Shown here piece by piece: positions 9,563-17,130 of a stretch of 64,000 nt of DNA (positions are counted from its first letter, which is position 1; each line of letters begins with the position of its first letter). A program made the translations under genes and the position numbers. The DNA is from Nocardia shimofusensis NBRC 100134 (GTDB lineage: Bacteria; Actinomycetota; Actinomycetes; Mycobacteriales; Mycobacteriaceae). Where the stretch lies: positions 186,001-250,000 of the forward strand of contig NZ_BDBT01000004.1 of NCBI RefSeq assembly GCF_001613125.1, in the 5' to 3' direction. Under the pieces are notes generated by a model, which worked only from the letters and a program-made list of their open reading frames with translations, was not told the DNA's origin and searched no databases.

Positions 9563-9966
9563 GGATTCCCTTTGACGGGTGAGCATCAGTGACTCGCCGT
9601 CGCAGCAGCGCACGGACCAGCCGTGATTCGACGGTAAGTGGTGCCGGCGGCGCCCTTCAAATCTCCCGACGCCGGGAGGCTCGCGCCGCCATGGGGCCGA
9701 TTCGCAGCTGTGCTGGAAGCCGTCGCCGGAAGTTTACGGAGCAGAGGAGGCGACGGTAGATTGCTCCTGTCGGGACGTGGATGTACGGCGAATTCCGAAC
9801 GAGCTCGTCTCCGTCGCCGAACTCTCCCCTGTCGCCGAAATCGCCTTTGTCAATCGGATTCCGCAGTTGCTCGAGCTATTCGGCGATGCCGATTCGTATC
9901 GGCTGGATGATGGTGCGGATGAGTAACGAGTCCCGATCACGCGACTCGATTCAGGAGGTAATTGCA
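9563..9966. promoter_or_regulatory. Divergent intergenic region between the methoxymalonyl cassette and the ACP-desaturase operon
   Basis: This 404-bp stretch must hold the promoters of both divergent operons. On the plus strand a reasonable promoter is TTTACG at 9733-9738, an 18-bp spacer and TAGATT at 9757-9762. It would start transcription close to a GTG at 9777 that opens a possible 49-codon leader peptide. The AGGAGGT ribosome site of the ACP is at 9953-9960. Confidence 0.45.
9777..9926 (+). CDS. Possible short leader peptide, 49 residues
   Basis: A GTG-started frame of 49 codons ends 40 bp before the ACP. It encodes an acidic, partly amphipathic peptide (core SVAELSPVAEIAFV, acidic tail DDGADE). 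No ribosome site precedes it, but a -10 box (TAGATT, 9757-9762) lies 15 bp upstream, so a leaderless or near-leaderless transcript is possible. The G/C bias at third positions is weaker than in neighbouring genes. It has no recognised family and could be a chance open frame. Confidence 0.3.
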   Translation: MDVRRIPNELVSVAELSPVAEIAFVNRIPQLLELFGDADSYRLDDGADE

Positions 9967-10248
9967 TTGATCACCATCGGCGAAGTCGAAGTGCTCATCC
10001 GTCGACAGATGCGCGGCAAGCAATCCAAGGACATCGTCCTCGACGAGAACACCGAGCTCCGCGACATGGGGCTGTCCAGCCTGCAGATCGCGGAAGTGGT
10101 GTTCAGCCTGGAGGAGGAACACGAGGTCGAGTTCGATCCGGCGCGTTCGGCCGACGCGAAGACCTTGGGAGATCTGATCCGGGTGGGGAACGAGGCCATA
10201 GCGGGTCGCGGGGCTGTGACGGAGGGACAGGCCGGTGGATGGGCGTGA
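9967..10248 (+). CDS. Discrete acyl carrier protein with a TTG start
   Basis: The 93-residue ACP has its phosphopantetheine serine in the DMGLSSLQIAE region, followed by the usual second and third helices (EVVFSLEEEHEVEF, TLGDLIRVGN). I place the start at TTG 9967 because a perfect AGGAGGT lies 6-7 bases upstream and the protein then begins like typical ACPs (ITIGEVEVLI). A longer frame with in-frame ATG codons upstream would add residues without any family resemblance. The stop overlaps the desaturase start by 14 bp. The desaturase and acyl-AMP ligase that follow suggest this ACP carries a fatty acyl chain during desaturation, as in ligase-desaturase-ACP cassettes for modified fatty acyl starters. 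Confidence 0.88.
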   Translation: MITIGEVEVLIRRQMRGKQSKDIVLDENTELRDMGLSSLQIAEVVFSLEEEHEVEFDPARSADAKTLGDLIRVGNEAIAGRGAVTEGQAGGWA

Positions 10249-11215
10249 CCATTACGGGTTCATCCTGGCCTCTTCGATACTTCCGCTCGTCGGCGTGGTC
10301 GTCGCGATCGTGCTGCTGTGGAACAAGTATGTGGGCCCGGCGGACCTGATCGCCCTGGCGATCATGTATTCGATCGCCATCCTCGGTATCTCGGCCGGCT
10401 ACCATCGGCTGCTGACTCATCGATCGTTCAAGACCTCGCGGCCGATGAAGATCTTCCTCGCGGTGGCGGGCACGATCGCCGGACAGGGCCCGGCGCTGAT
10501 CTGGTGTTCGCATCACCGGCGCCACCACCGTGTGGCCGACAAACCCGGCGATCCACACAGCCCGTATCTGGACCATGTACCGGGCATTCGGGGTGTGCTG
10601 CAGGGGCTGTGGCACTCACACCTGGGCTGGTTGTTCGACAAGAACCTGACCTCGGACCCGATCCGATATTGTCCGGATCTGGCCCGAGACAGGGACATTC
10701 GGTTCATCTCTCTACATTTCGTGGAGATAGTCATCGCGGGGATCGTGGCGCCCGGCCTGATCGTGCTCGCCCTGACGCAATCCTGGCAGGGCTTCCTGAC
10801 CGGCATGTTGTGGGGCGGTCTGGTCCGCATCTTCCTGGCCAATCACGTGACCTACGCGGTGAATTCGATCGGGCACTACTACGGTAGAAGGCGGTTCGAC
10901 ACTCCCGACGAGTCCCGCAACGTCGCCTGGCTGTCGATCCCGTCCTTCGGCGAGGCATGGCACAATAACCACCACGCCTTTCCCAAGGCAGCCTCGCACG
11001 GAATGCGCTGGTGGGAAATCGATCTCACGGCGATCTTCATCCGTGCCCTCGAGATCACCGGGCTGGCCTGGGATGTCGTGCGCATTCCGGAGGAGCGGAT
11101 CCGGGCCCGCGCCGCTGGGCTGGCCCGCACGGGCGGAGGCAGGCTTGCGCCGGCGTCGCCGGCGAAGCCGTTGGCCGAGCGGCCCAACCGCGACGGAGCC
11201 GCCGATGTCGAGTGA
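10235..11215 (+). CDS. Membrane fatty acid desaturase (delta-9 type, three His boxes)
   Basis: The 326-residue integral-membrane protein has the three histidine boxes of diiron desaturases: HRLLTH, HRRHH and HNNHH. Two long hydrophobic regions span about residues 10-55 and 160-195. The family introduces a double bond, or in some members a triple bond, into a fatty acyl chain. Here the neighbours are a free ACP and a fatty acyl-AMP ligase, the combination known from JamABC-type alkyne/alkene starter cassettes, so an ACP-bound chain is the likely substrate. The GTG start overlaps the ACP stop and has GGAGGG upstream. The C-terminal 35 residues are polar and poorly conserved. Bond position and whether it makes an alkene or alkyne cannot be told. 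Confidence 0.9.
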   Translation: MDGRDHYGFILASSILPLVGVVVAIVLLWNKYVGPADLIALAIMYSIAILGISAGYHRLLTHRSFKTSRPMKIFLAVAGTIAGQGPALIWCSHHRRHHRVADKPGDPHSPYLDHVPGIRGVLQGLWHSHLGWLFDKNLTSDPIRYCPDLARDRDIRFISLHFVEIVIAGIVAPGLIVLALTQSWQGFLTGMLWGGLVRIFLANHVTYAVNSIGHYYGRRRFDTPDESRNVAWLSIPSFGEAWHNNHHAFPKAASHGMRWWEIDLTAIFIRALEITGLAWDVVRIPEERIRARAAGLARTGGGRLAPASPAKPLAERPNRDGAADVE

Positions 11216-12878
11216 ACGACGGTCCGGGCCGGGTCTGTGGGACCGCCTGACCGGCGAGGGCCGGTCGTTCCGGAACTCGCTGCACTGCTGGGTCGGCGAC
11301 CGCTACCGGGAATCGAGCTGGGACGAGGTGATCCGCGACGCCGAGGCGACCACCGCTGGTCTCCGCAAGGTCGGCGTGGGCCCCGGCGCCCGGGTGGCGG
11401 CCGTGTTCACCAACAACCCGCACGTGGTGCGCGGGCTCCTCGGCGTGTGGTTCGCAGGCGGCTCGGTGGCGTCGTTGCCCGTGCCGGCCCGCGGCATGAC
11501 CTTCGAGGAGTACGCCCAACAGCTGAGGGTCATCGCAGACCAGCTGGAACCTGTGATCTTCTTGATCGAGGCCGATCTGCTCGCGCTGCTACCGGATTCG
11601 CTGACCGGGCGATTCCGATTCCGGACCTGGGAGTCGTTCGCCGACACCGGACGGGTGGCGGCGTCCCCGCCGGGTGATGACGAGCTGGCGTTCATCCAGT
11701 ACTCGTCGGGCAGCACGAGCAGCCCGAAAGGGTGCGCGCTGACGCCGCGTGCCATCGCGGCACAGCTGGACATCATCGCCGATCTCATCGACGCGCGGCC
11801 ACACCGCGATGTCTTCGTTTCCTGGTTGCCGTTGTCCCACGACATGGGCCTGTTCGGTGGGTTGCTCTCGTCGTGGGCGAACGACTTCTCGCTGTATCTG
11901 TCGACGCCCGAACGATTCACCTTCTCGCCGGGCACCTGGTTCTCGGACATGGCGCAGTTCGGCGGCCGGTCCAGCGCGGGCACCAACACCGCCCTGTATC
12001 TGGCGGCGCGGTCGGCCAAGCGTGGCAGGAACATGCCGGGCGGAGGCTTGAGCACCGTAGAGAACTGCATCATCGGTGCCGAGCGGGTGGAATGGGAGAC
12101 CCTTCGTTTCGCCGCGGAGTCCCTGGCACCGTTCGGTCTGCGACCCGAGGGAATAGTGCCCGCCTACGGGCTCGCCGAGGCCACTCTCGCCGTCACCTCC
12201 ATGCCCAAGGGCGACCAGCCGTGGCGGAGGGTGGTGGTGGATGCCACCGCCCTGGCCGATTCGGAACTGATCGAGGTCGAACCCGACGACCCGCTCGGCG
12301 CGGCCGTGGTCAGCGCGGGTACGCCCTGCCGGGATGTCGAGCTGATCGATTCGGGGACAGGGCGTCTGGAGGAGATCGTCGTGCGCTCGCCGAGTCTGGC
12401 CACCGGGTACTGGGCCGACACGACGCGCACCGCGGAGACCTTTCGCGACGGCGCGCTGCACACCTCCGATCTGGGCTTCGTCAAGGACGGTCACCTGTAT
12501 CCGGTCGGGCGTACCGACGACCTCATCTCGATCGCCGGCCGCAAGGTGTACGCGCGCGAGGTGGAGAGTGTCGTGGACGGCATCGACGGGGTGCGCAGGG
12601 GGTGCTCGACCCTGGTCGCGCACCGGTCCGGCTCGATGCAGCGGCTGACGTTGTTCATCGAGGTGAGCGGCAGGGACACCGACTACCGCGATGTGGCCGC
12701 GGTCGCCGCGTCGGCCGCGATGTCCAAAGCTGCTGTGTCGCTGGACGAATGCGTCTTCCTCGACCGCGACAGTCTGCCCAAGACCCCGACCGGCAAGATC
12801 CAGCGCCATCGGTGCCGAAACATGTTCGAAGCAGGACGGTTCGATCCCTTGGCCGTGGTCGATCTGACGAGGATGTGA
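11205..12878 (+). CDS. Fatty acyl-AMP ligase (FAAL), loads a fatty acid onto ACP
   Basis: The 557-residue protein belongs to the ANL adenylating family. It shows the nucleotide-binding motif YSSGSTSSPKG, the AYGLAEATLAVT motif typical of fatty acyl-AMP ligases, and the C-terminal lysine motif KTPTGKIQRHRC. FAALs make acyl-adenylate and pass the acyl group to a carrier protein instead of CoA. The start at ATG 11205 overlaps the desaturase stop by 11 bp; a longer open frame upstream is only read-through of the desaturase region. Possible acceptors are the discrete ACP (9967-10248) and the N-terminal ACP of the PKS at 17131. It is probably the committing enzyme for the lipid starter unit. Confidence 0.92.
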   Translation: MSSERRSGPGLWDRLTGEGRSFRNSLHCWVGDRYRESSWDEVIRDAEATTAGLRKVGVGPGARVAAVFTNNPHVVRGLLGVWFAGGSVASLPVPARGMTFEEYAQQLRVIADQLEPVIFLIEADLLALLPDSLTGRFRFRTWESFADTGRVAASPPGDDELAFIQYSSGSTSSPKGCALTPRAIAAQLDIIADLIDARPHRDVFVSWLPLSHDMGLFGGLLSSWANDFSLYLSTPERFTFSPGTWFSDMAQFGGRSSAGTNTALYLAARSAKRGRNMPGGGLSTVENCIIGAERVEWETLRFAAESLAPFGLRPEGIVPAYGLAEATLAVTSMPKGDQPWRRVVVDATALADSELIEVEPDDPLGAAVVSAGTPCRDVELIDSGTGRLEEIVVRSPSLATGYWADTTRTAETFRDGALHTSDLGFVKDGHLYPVGRTDDLISIAGRKVYAREVESVVDGIDGVRRGCSTLVAHRSGSMQRLTLFIEVSGRDTDYRDVAAVAASAAMSKAAVSLDECVFLDRDSLPKTPTGKIQRHRCRNMFEAGRFDPLAVVDLTRM

Positions 12879-12882
12879 CGCT

Positions 12883-13905
12883 ATGTTGCGCACCGTATTG
12901 CTCACCGGTGTCTCCGGAGTGGTCGGCCGGGCGGTCGCCGCGGAACTGCGCGGCTTCCACGTCGTCGGGCTCGCGCATTCCGACACCGAGGTGCCCGAAG
13001 CCGACGAGGTGCTGTGGGCCGATCTCCGGCAGCCACTGCTGGGGCTGCCGCAGGCGCAGTGGCACGAACTGGCCGAACGTGTCGACGTCGTGGTCCACTC
13101 CGGCGCGCTGACGAACTGGGGCCAGACCAGGGAGATCTACCAGGGCATCAATATCGACGGGACGGCGCGGATCATCGAGTTCGCGCGGGCCGCCGGCGCG
13201 CCGATCCACCTGATCAGCTCGTGCTTCGTCCACGCACTCGAGCGAGGCGGGATCGACGATCTGCGGCCAGGCAACGTCGTGACCCCTTACATCTGGTCCA
13301 AGCTGGAATCGGAGCGGCTCGTCGCGCGCAGTGGCCTGCCCTATTCGATTCATCGGCCCACCAACGTCATCGGGGATTCGGTGACCGGCGCCAGCAGCCG
13401 GCCGCAGATCGTCCAGCAGGTATCGGAGTGGTTCTGCCGAGGCAAGGCGCCCTACTTTCCGCTGCACCCGGGCAATCTGATGGATTTCGTGCCGCTGGAC
13501 GTCACGGCGCACGCCATCGCGCGAGCGGTCGAGGCGGACGCACTGGGCAGAGTGCTGTGGCAGACCTACGGCGGCGAAGCCATGACCGCCGACGAAGCGC
13601 AGGAGATCATGGTCGAACACGCGGCCTCGCGGGGCCGATCGATCACGCCGGTGCCGGTGGTGGATCCGACGCTGCCGCTGCCTGTCCCGCTGGAGCGGAT
13701 CGCGCCGATGTCGCGGACGTTCCTTCAAGTGCTCATCGATACGAGCGAGGTGACCAACGCCTGCGGCGGCGTGCTGCCGAGCTCGTTGCCCGAACTGCGT
13801 GAGGAGTTCGACGTGCCGGCCGTCAGCGACCGGGACGCGTACCGGCGCACCCTCGAGTACTGGGCTCACCCGGAACTCGGCTCCGATCGGAAGGAATCAG
13901 CGTGA
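12883..13905 (+). CDS. NAD(P)-dependent extended SDR, thioester-reductase-like
   Basis: The 340-residue protein has the glycine-rich motif LLTGVSGVVG at the N-terminus, the IHLISSCFVHA strand and the catalytic YIWSK. It resembles the NAD-binding-4 / thioester reductase group that acts on carrier-bound or CoA-bound acyl chains, but no carrier domain is attached. It lies 4 bp after the FAAL stop and overlaps the next SDR by 4 bp, so it belongs to the same operon. Plausible jobs are reduction of an acyl thioester or of a keto group on the lipid chain; sequence alone does not separate these. Confidence 0.8.
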   Translation: MLRTVLLTGVSGVVGRAVAAELRGFHVVGLAHSDTEVPEADEVLWADLRQPLLGLPQAQWHELAERVDVVVHSGALTNWGQTREIYQGINIDGTARIIEFARAAGAPIHLISSCFVHALERGGIDDLRPGNVVTPYIWSKLESERLVARSGLPYSIHRPTNVIGDSVTGASSRPQIVQQVSEWFCRGKAPYFPLHPGNLMDFVPLDVTAHAIARAVEADALGRVLWQTYGGEAMTADEAQEIMVEHAASRGRSITPVPVVDPTLPLPVPLERIAPMSRTFLQVLIDTSEVTNACGGVLPSSLPELREEFDVPAVSDRDAYRRTLEYWAHPELGSDRKESA

Positions 13906-14834
13906 CCGAACTCGAAAATGGCTGGCAGCCACCAGTGTTGAGCTCGAAGGTCGCGGTCGTGACCGGCGCGAGCCGAGGCGTCGGCCGCGGCATAGCCCTC
14001 GCGCTCGGCGAGGCGGGCGCGAAAGTGTATGTGACCGGACGCAGCGTGCGCGGTGAGCCGACGACCGAGGGCCTGCCCGGCACCATCGACGACACTGCCG
14101 ACGAGGTGACCGCTCGCGGTGGGCTCGGGGTGGCGGTGCGCTGCGATCACACCGATGACGCCGACACCGAGAGGCTGTTCGCCCAGATCGCCGAAACCGA
14201 CGGCAAGCTCGACATTTTGGTGAACAATGCCTGGTCGGGCTATGAGCGGTGGCCCGAGGCGAAGTTCGACGCGCCGTTCTGGAAGCAGCCTGCCTGGCGC
14301 TGGGAACTGTTCGCGGGTTCGCTGCGCGGTCAGTTCGTCGCCTCCAGACTCGCCGCGCCGCTGATGATCGCAGGCCGGAGCGGGCTGATCGTCAACGTGT
14401 CGTTCACCGACGGTGAGGTCTACCTCGGCCAGACCGCCTACGACGTGTGCAAGACGGCGTCGGACCGGATGGTCGTCGGGATGGGATACGAGCTGCGCAA
14501 ACACGGAGTGGGCGCTGTCGCTGTGCATCCGGGGTTCGTGCGAACCGAGCGGGTAGAGGCGGCGTGGGATCTGCTGGGGGAGGGGCCGGCCCAGGTCGTG
14601 CATTCTCCCGAATATGTCGGGCGCGCGATCGCTCACCTGGCCGCGGACCCCGATGTCATCGAGCACTCCGGCAAGCGGCTCGCGGTCGGCGATCTCGCTG
14701 TCCAGTACGGCTTCGCCGATACCGACGGCAGGCAGCCCCCGCCGTTCCGCCTGGAGGGGCGGATCACGCTGGCGGCCCGGATGGAGCGGCTGAACCGCGT
14801 TGTCGCCGCCGGTCGTGAGGCGGCCGCGAAATGA
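13902..14834 (+). CDS. Short-chain dehydrogenase/reductase
   Basis: A classical SDR of 310 residues: cofactor motif VTGASRGVGRG, the NNAW stretch (family NNAG), a catalytic YDVCK motif and the PGFVRTE region. It looks closest to DHRS1-like SDRs. It starts with GTG overlapping the previous stop by 4 bp and overlaps the methyltransferase start by 4 bp. In this operon it probably reduces or oxidises a hydroxyl/keto group on the acyl or polyketide chain; the substrate is not evident. Confidence 0.88.
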   Translation: MTELENGWQPPVLSSKVAVVTGASRGVGRGIALALGEAGAKVYVTGRSVRGEPTTEGLPGTIDDTADEVTARGGLGVAVRCDHTDDADTERLFAQIAETDGKLDILVNNAWSGYERWPEAKFDAPFWKQPAWRWELFAGSLRGQFVASRLAAPLMIAGRSGLIVNVSFTDGEVYLGQTAYDVCKTASDRMVVGMGYELRKHGVGAVAVHPGFVRTERVEAAWDLLGEGPAQVVHSPEYVGRAIAHLAADPDVIEHSGKRLAVGDLAVQYGFADTDGRQPPPFRLEGRITLAARMERLNRVVAAGREAAAK

Positions 14835-15718
14835 CGGCGGAGACGGATTACCTGGGCGCGTCGGCGGACGCCATTCGCAGCCACTACGACATCGGCAACG
14901 AGTTCTATGCCCTGTGGCTGGATTCCTCGCTGACCTACTCGTGCGGACTGTGGCTGGATCCGCACGGCAGCGCGGCCGAGGACACCTTGGAGGCAGCTCA
15001 GGACCGCAAACACGACCTGCTGATCCGGGAATCCCACGCCGTCGGAGCCCGGCGGGTGCTCGACGTCGGCAGCGGCTGGGGAGCGCTGCTGCGACGGCTG
15101 GTGCAGACTCACGAGGTCGAACAGGTCGTCGGCCTGACCCTGAGCCAGGCCCAGGTGGATTCGGTCGCGGGCTGGGCGGACGAGCGCTACGACGTGCGGG
15201 TGGAGAACTGGGCCGAGCATCGGCCGGACGAGCAGTACGACGCCGTCATCTCGATCGGCGCCTTCGAGCATTTCGCCGACATGGGCCTGCGCCGCCCGCA
15301 GCGAGTGGCGGCCTACCGCGACTTCTTCCTGCGCTGCCGTGACTGGTTGCCGCCGGGCGGACGCCTCGCCCTGCAGACCATGACCAAGGGGAACAACACC
15401 CGGATGGATCGGCAGACCGTCCGAGACCTGCTGTTCATGATCGACACGATCTTCCCGGAATCGGAACTGCCGTGGATGTCGGAGATCTTCGAGGCCGCCG
15501 AACGGCTGATGGATGTGGTCTGGGTGCGCAACGACGCCGACCATTACGCGCGCACCTGCCGGGAATGGAACCACCGCATGCTCGCCAACCGCGCCCTCGC
15601 CGAACGAATGGTCGGGCAGGAAGTGGTCGACAACTACGAGAGATACCTGAACGCGGCCGCCGATGCCTTCCAGAAGAGGCATTTCGGGCTCGGCCGCTTG
15701 ATTTTCGAGCGTGTGTGA
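14831..15718 (+). CDS. Cyclopropane-fatty-acyl synthase-family SAM methyltransferase
   Basis: The 295-residue protein has the hallmark opening of CFA/mycolate-type methyltransferases: SHYDIGNEFYALWLD followed by LTYSCG. It also has SAM motif I (VLDVGSGWGALLRR) and the later GAFEHF segment, where Glu is typical of the group. These enzymes add a methylene or methyl group from SAM across a cis double bond of a fatty chain. The desaturase in the same operon would provide that double bond, so a cyclopropane or methyl-branched starter chain is a reasonable prediction. Its length is close to the mycobacterial cyclopropane synthases (about 290 residues). Other members transfer methyl to oxygen or carbon of unrelated substrates. 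Confidence 0.88.
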   Translation: MTAETDYLGASADAIRSHYDIGNEFYALWLDSSLTYSCGLWLDPHGSAAEDTLEAAQDRKHDLLIRESHAVGARRVLDVGSGWGALLRRLVQTHEVEQVVGLTLSQAQVDSVAGWADERYDVRVENWAEHRPDEQYDAVISIGAFEHFADMGLRRPQRVAAYRDFFLRCRDWLPPGGRLALQTMTKGNNTRMDRQTVRDLLFMIDTIFPESELPWMSEIFEAAERLMDVVWVRNDADHYARTCREWNHRMLANRALAERMVGQEVVDNYERYLNAAADAFQKRHFGLGRLIFERV

Positions 15719-15727
15719 GGAGCAGCG

Positions 15728-17113
15728 ATGGTGGGTACGCAGTCGATCGGGGCCGCGGGCGGTACGCGGGGTGACGAGCCGAAACATGAGATCTACTGGC
15801 GGGAGACCGAACCGGTCGTGCCCGGACCGCCGCTGAGCGGAGACGTCGACTGTGATCTGGTGATCGTCGGCGGTGGATACACCGCGATGTGGACTGCCTT
15901 CTTCCTCAAGCAGGCCGATCCGTCGATGGATATCCACATCCTCGAGGCCGAGTACGCCGGCGCCGGCGCCTCCGGGCACAACGACGGCTTCGTCACTCCG
16001 ACGATCGGGCACAGTCTCGGCGCGCTGGTGCACCGCTTCGGCGCGCAGCGAGCCAAGCTCGCCTACGCGGTGGTCGGCAAGTCGATGCTCGAACTCGAGC
16101 GGTTCTGCCGCAAGTACTCCGTGGACGCGGAATACGAACGCAACGGCTACTACCAAGTGGCCACCAATGACGCCCAACGCAAGCTGCTCGAGCGCGATAT
16201 CGAACTGAGCGGGGAGTTCGGCGGGCAGTCGTCGATAGAACTGCTCGACACGGCCGCGGCGCGCGAGCGTATCGGTTCGCCCGCGATCACGGCCGCGTTC
16301 AAGGTCGGCGGAGCGCTGATCAACCCACACAAGCTCTCGCGTGGGCTGTATCGAGTGGTGACCGAGATGGGCGTTCACATCCACGAGTCGACCAGGGTGA
16401 CCGACGTGACGCGCACCGCCCGCGGGCATGTCGCGTCCACCCCGCGAGGGCGGGTGACCGCGCCCAACGTGCTGTACGCCACGAACGCCTACCAGTTCCA
16501 GTTCCCTCAGTTCAAACGCAAGGTCGCGCCGGTGTGGAGCTATGCCGCGGTGACCGAGCCCCTGACCGACCGGCAGTTGGACCAGGTGCACTGGCCCGAA
16601 CGCGAAGGATTCGTCGAGGCGGGCAACTTCATCGTGTTCGGCCGGCTGACCGCGGGCAACCGGCTGCTGTTCGGCGGCGGCAAGGTCGACTACCACTTCG
16701 GCCGGGACATGGACGAGAGCAAGTACATGGACAACCCGCCTGCCACCGCGGCGTTGCGCGCGGTGCTCACACGTTATTTTCCGCAGTGGCGGGATGTGCG
16801 GTTCAGCCACACCTACGGCGGCGCGGTGGCCATGACCCGCGAGATCGTTCCGCACGTCGGCACGCTGGGCGACGGGGTCTTCTACGGTCACGGCTACTGC
16901 GGGAACGGCATCGCGGTCACGCATTCGACCGGCAAGGTGTTGCGCGATCTCATCCTTCGCCGTGACACCACCTACACCAACCTGCTGTTCGTCAACGGCA
17001 AGGAGAAGCCGTATCCGCCGGAGCCGTTCTGTTATCTCGGTTCGAAGGGCCTGACGGCGCTGCTCGCCGCCCAGGATCGCTACCCGCGCCTCGTGCCCGC
17101 ACAACTGGTCTGA
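15728..17113 (+). CDS. FAD-dependent oxidoreductase, DAO/PuuB-like amine oxidase family
   Basis: The 461-residue flavoprotein has the dinucleotide motif VIVGGGYTAMWTA at about residue 45, the GASGHNDGF segment typical of the D-amino-acid / gamma-glutamylputrescine oxidase group, and a C-terminal GHGYCGNGIAVTHSTGK flavin contact. It starts at an ATG with GAGGAG upstream, 10 bp after the methyltransferase. A nitrogen-containing intermediate would be expected for this family, which hints that the final product is not a pure polyketide. The substrate is unknown. Confidence 0.87.
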   Translation: MVGTQSIGAAGGTRGDEPKHEIYWRETEPVVPGPPLSGDVDCDLVIVGGGYTAMWTAFFLKQADPSMDIHILEAEYAGAGASGHNDGFVTPTIGHSLGALVHRFGAQRAKLAYAVVGKSMLELERFCRKYSVDAEYERNGYYQVATNDAQRKLLERDIELSGEFGGQSSIELLDTAAARERIGSPAITAAFKVGGALINPHKLSRGLYRVVTEMGVHIHESTRVTDVTRTARGHVASTPRGRVTAPNVLYATNAYQFQFPQFKRKVAPVWSYAAVTEPLTDRQLDQVHWPEREGFVEAGNFIVFGRLTAGNRLLFGGGKVDYHFGRDMDESKYMDNPPATAALRAVLTRYFPQWRDVRFSHTYGGAVAMTREIVPHVGTLGDGVFYGHGYCGNGIAVTHSTGKVLRDLILRRDTTYTNLLFVNGKEKPYPPEPFCYLGSKGLTALLAAQDRYPRLVPAQLV

Positions 17114-17130
17114 GAGATCGAGGGATCGAC

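Noticed and set aside
9781..9966. N-terminal extension of the discrete ACP
   Set aside because: Ser/Pro-rich and without resemblance to ACPs; the perfect ribosome site sits immediately before the internal TTG.
14633..17104. Very long minus-strand open frame opposite the SDR, methyltransferase and FAD genes
   Set aside because: The plus-strand genes have clear family motifs; the antisense frame shows no motif and is an effect of high GC content at third positions.
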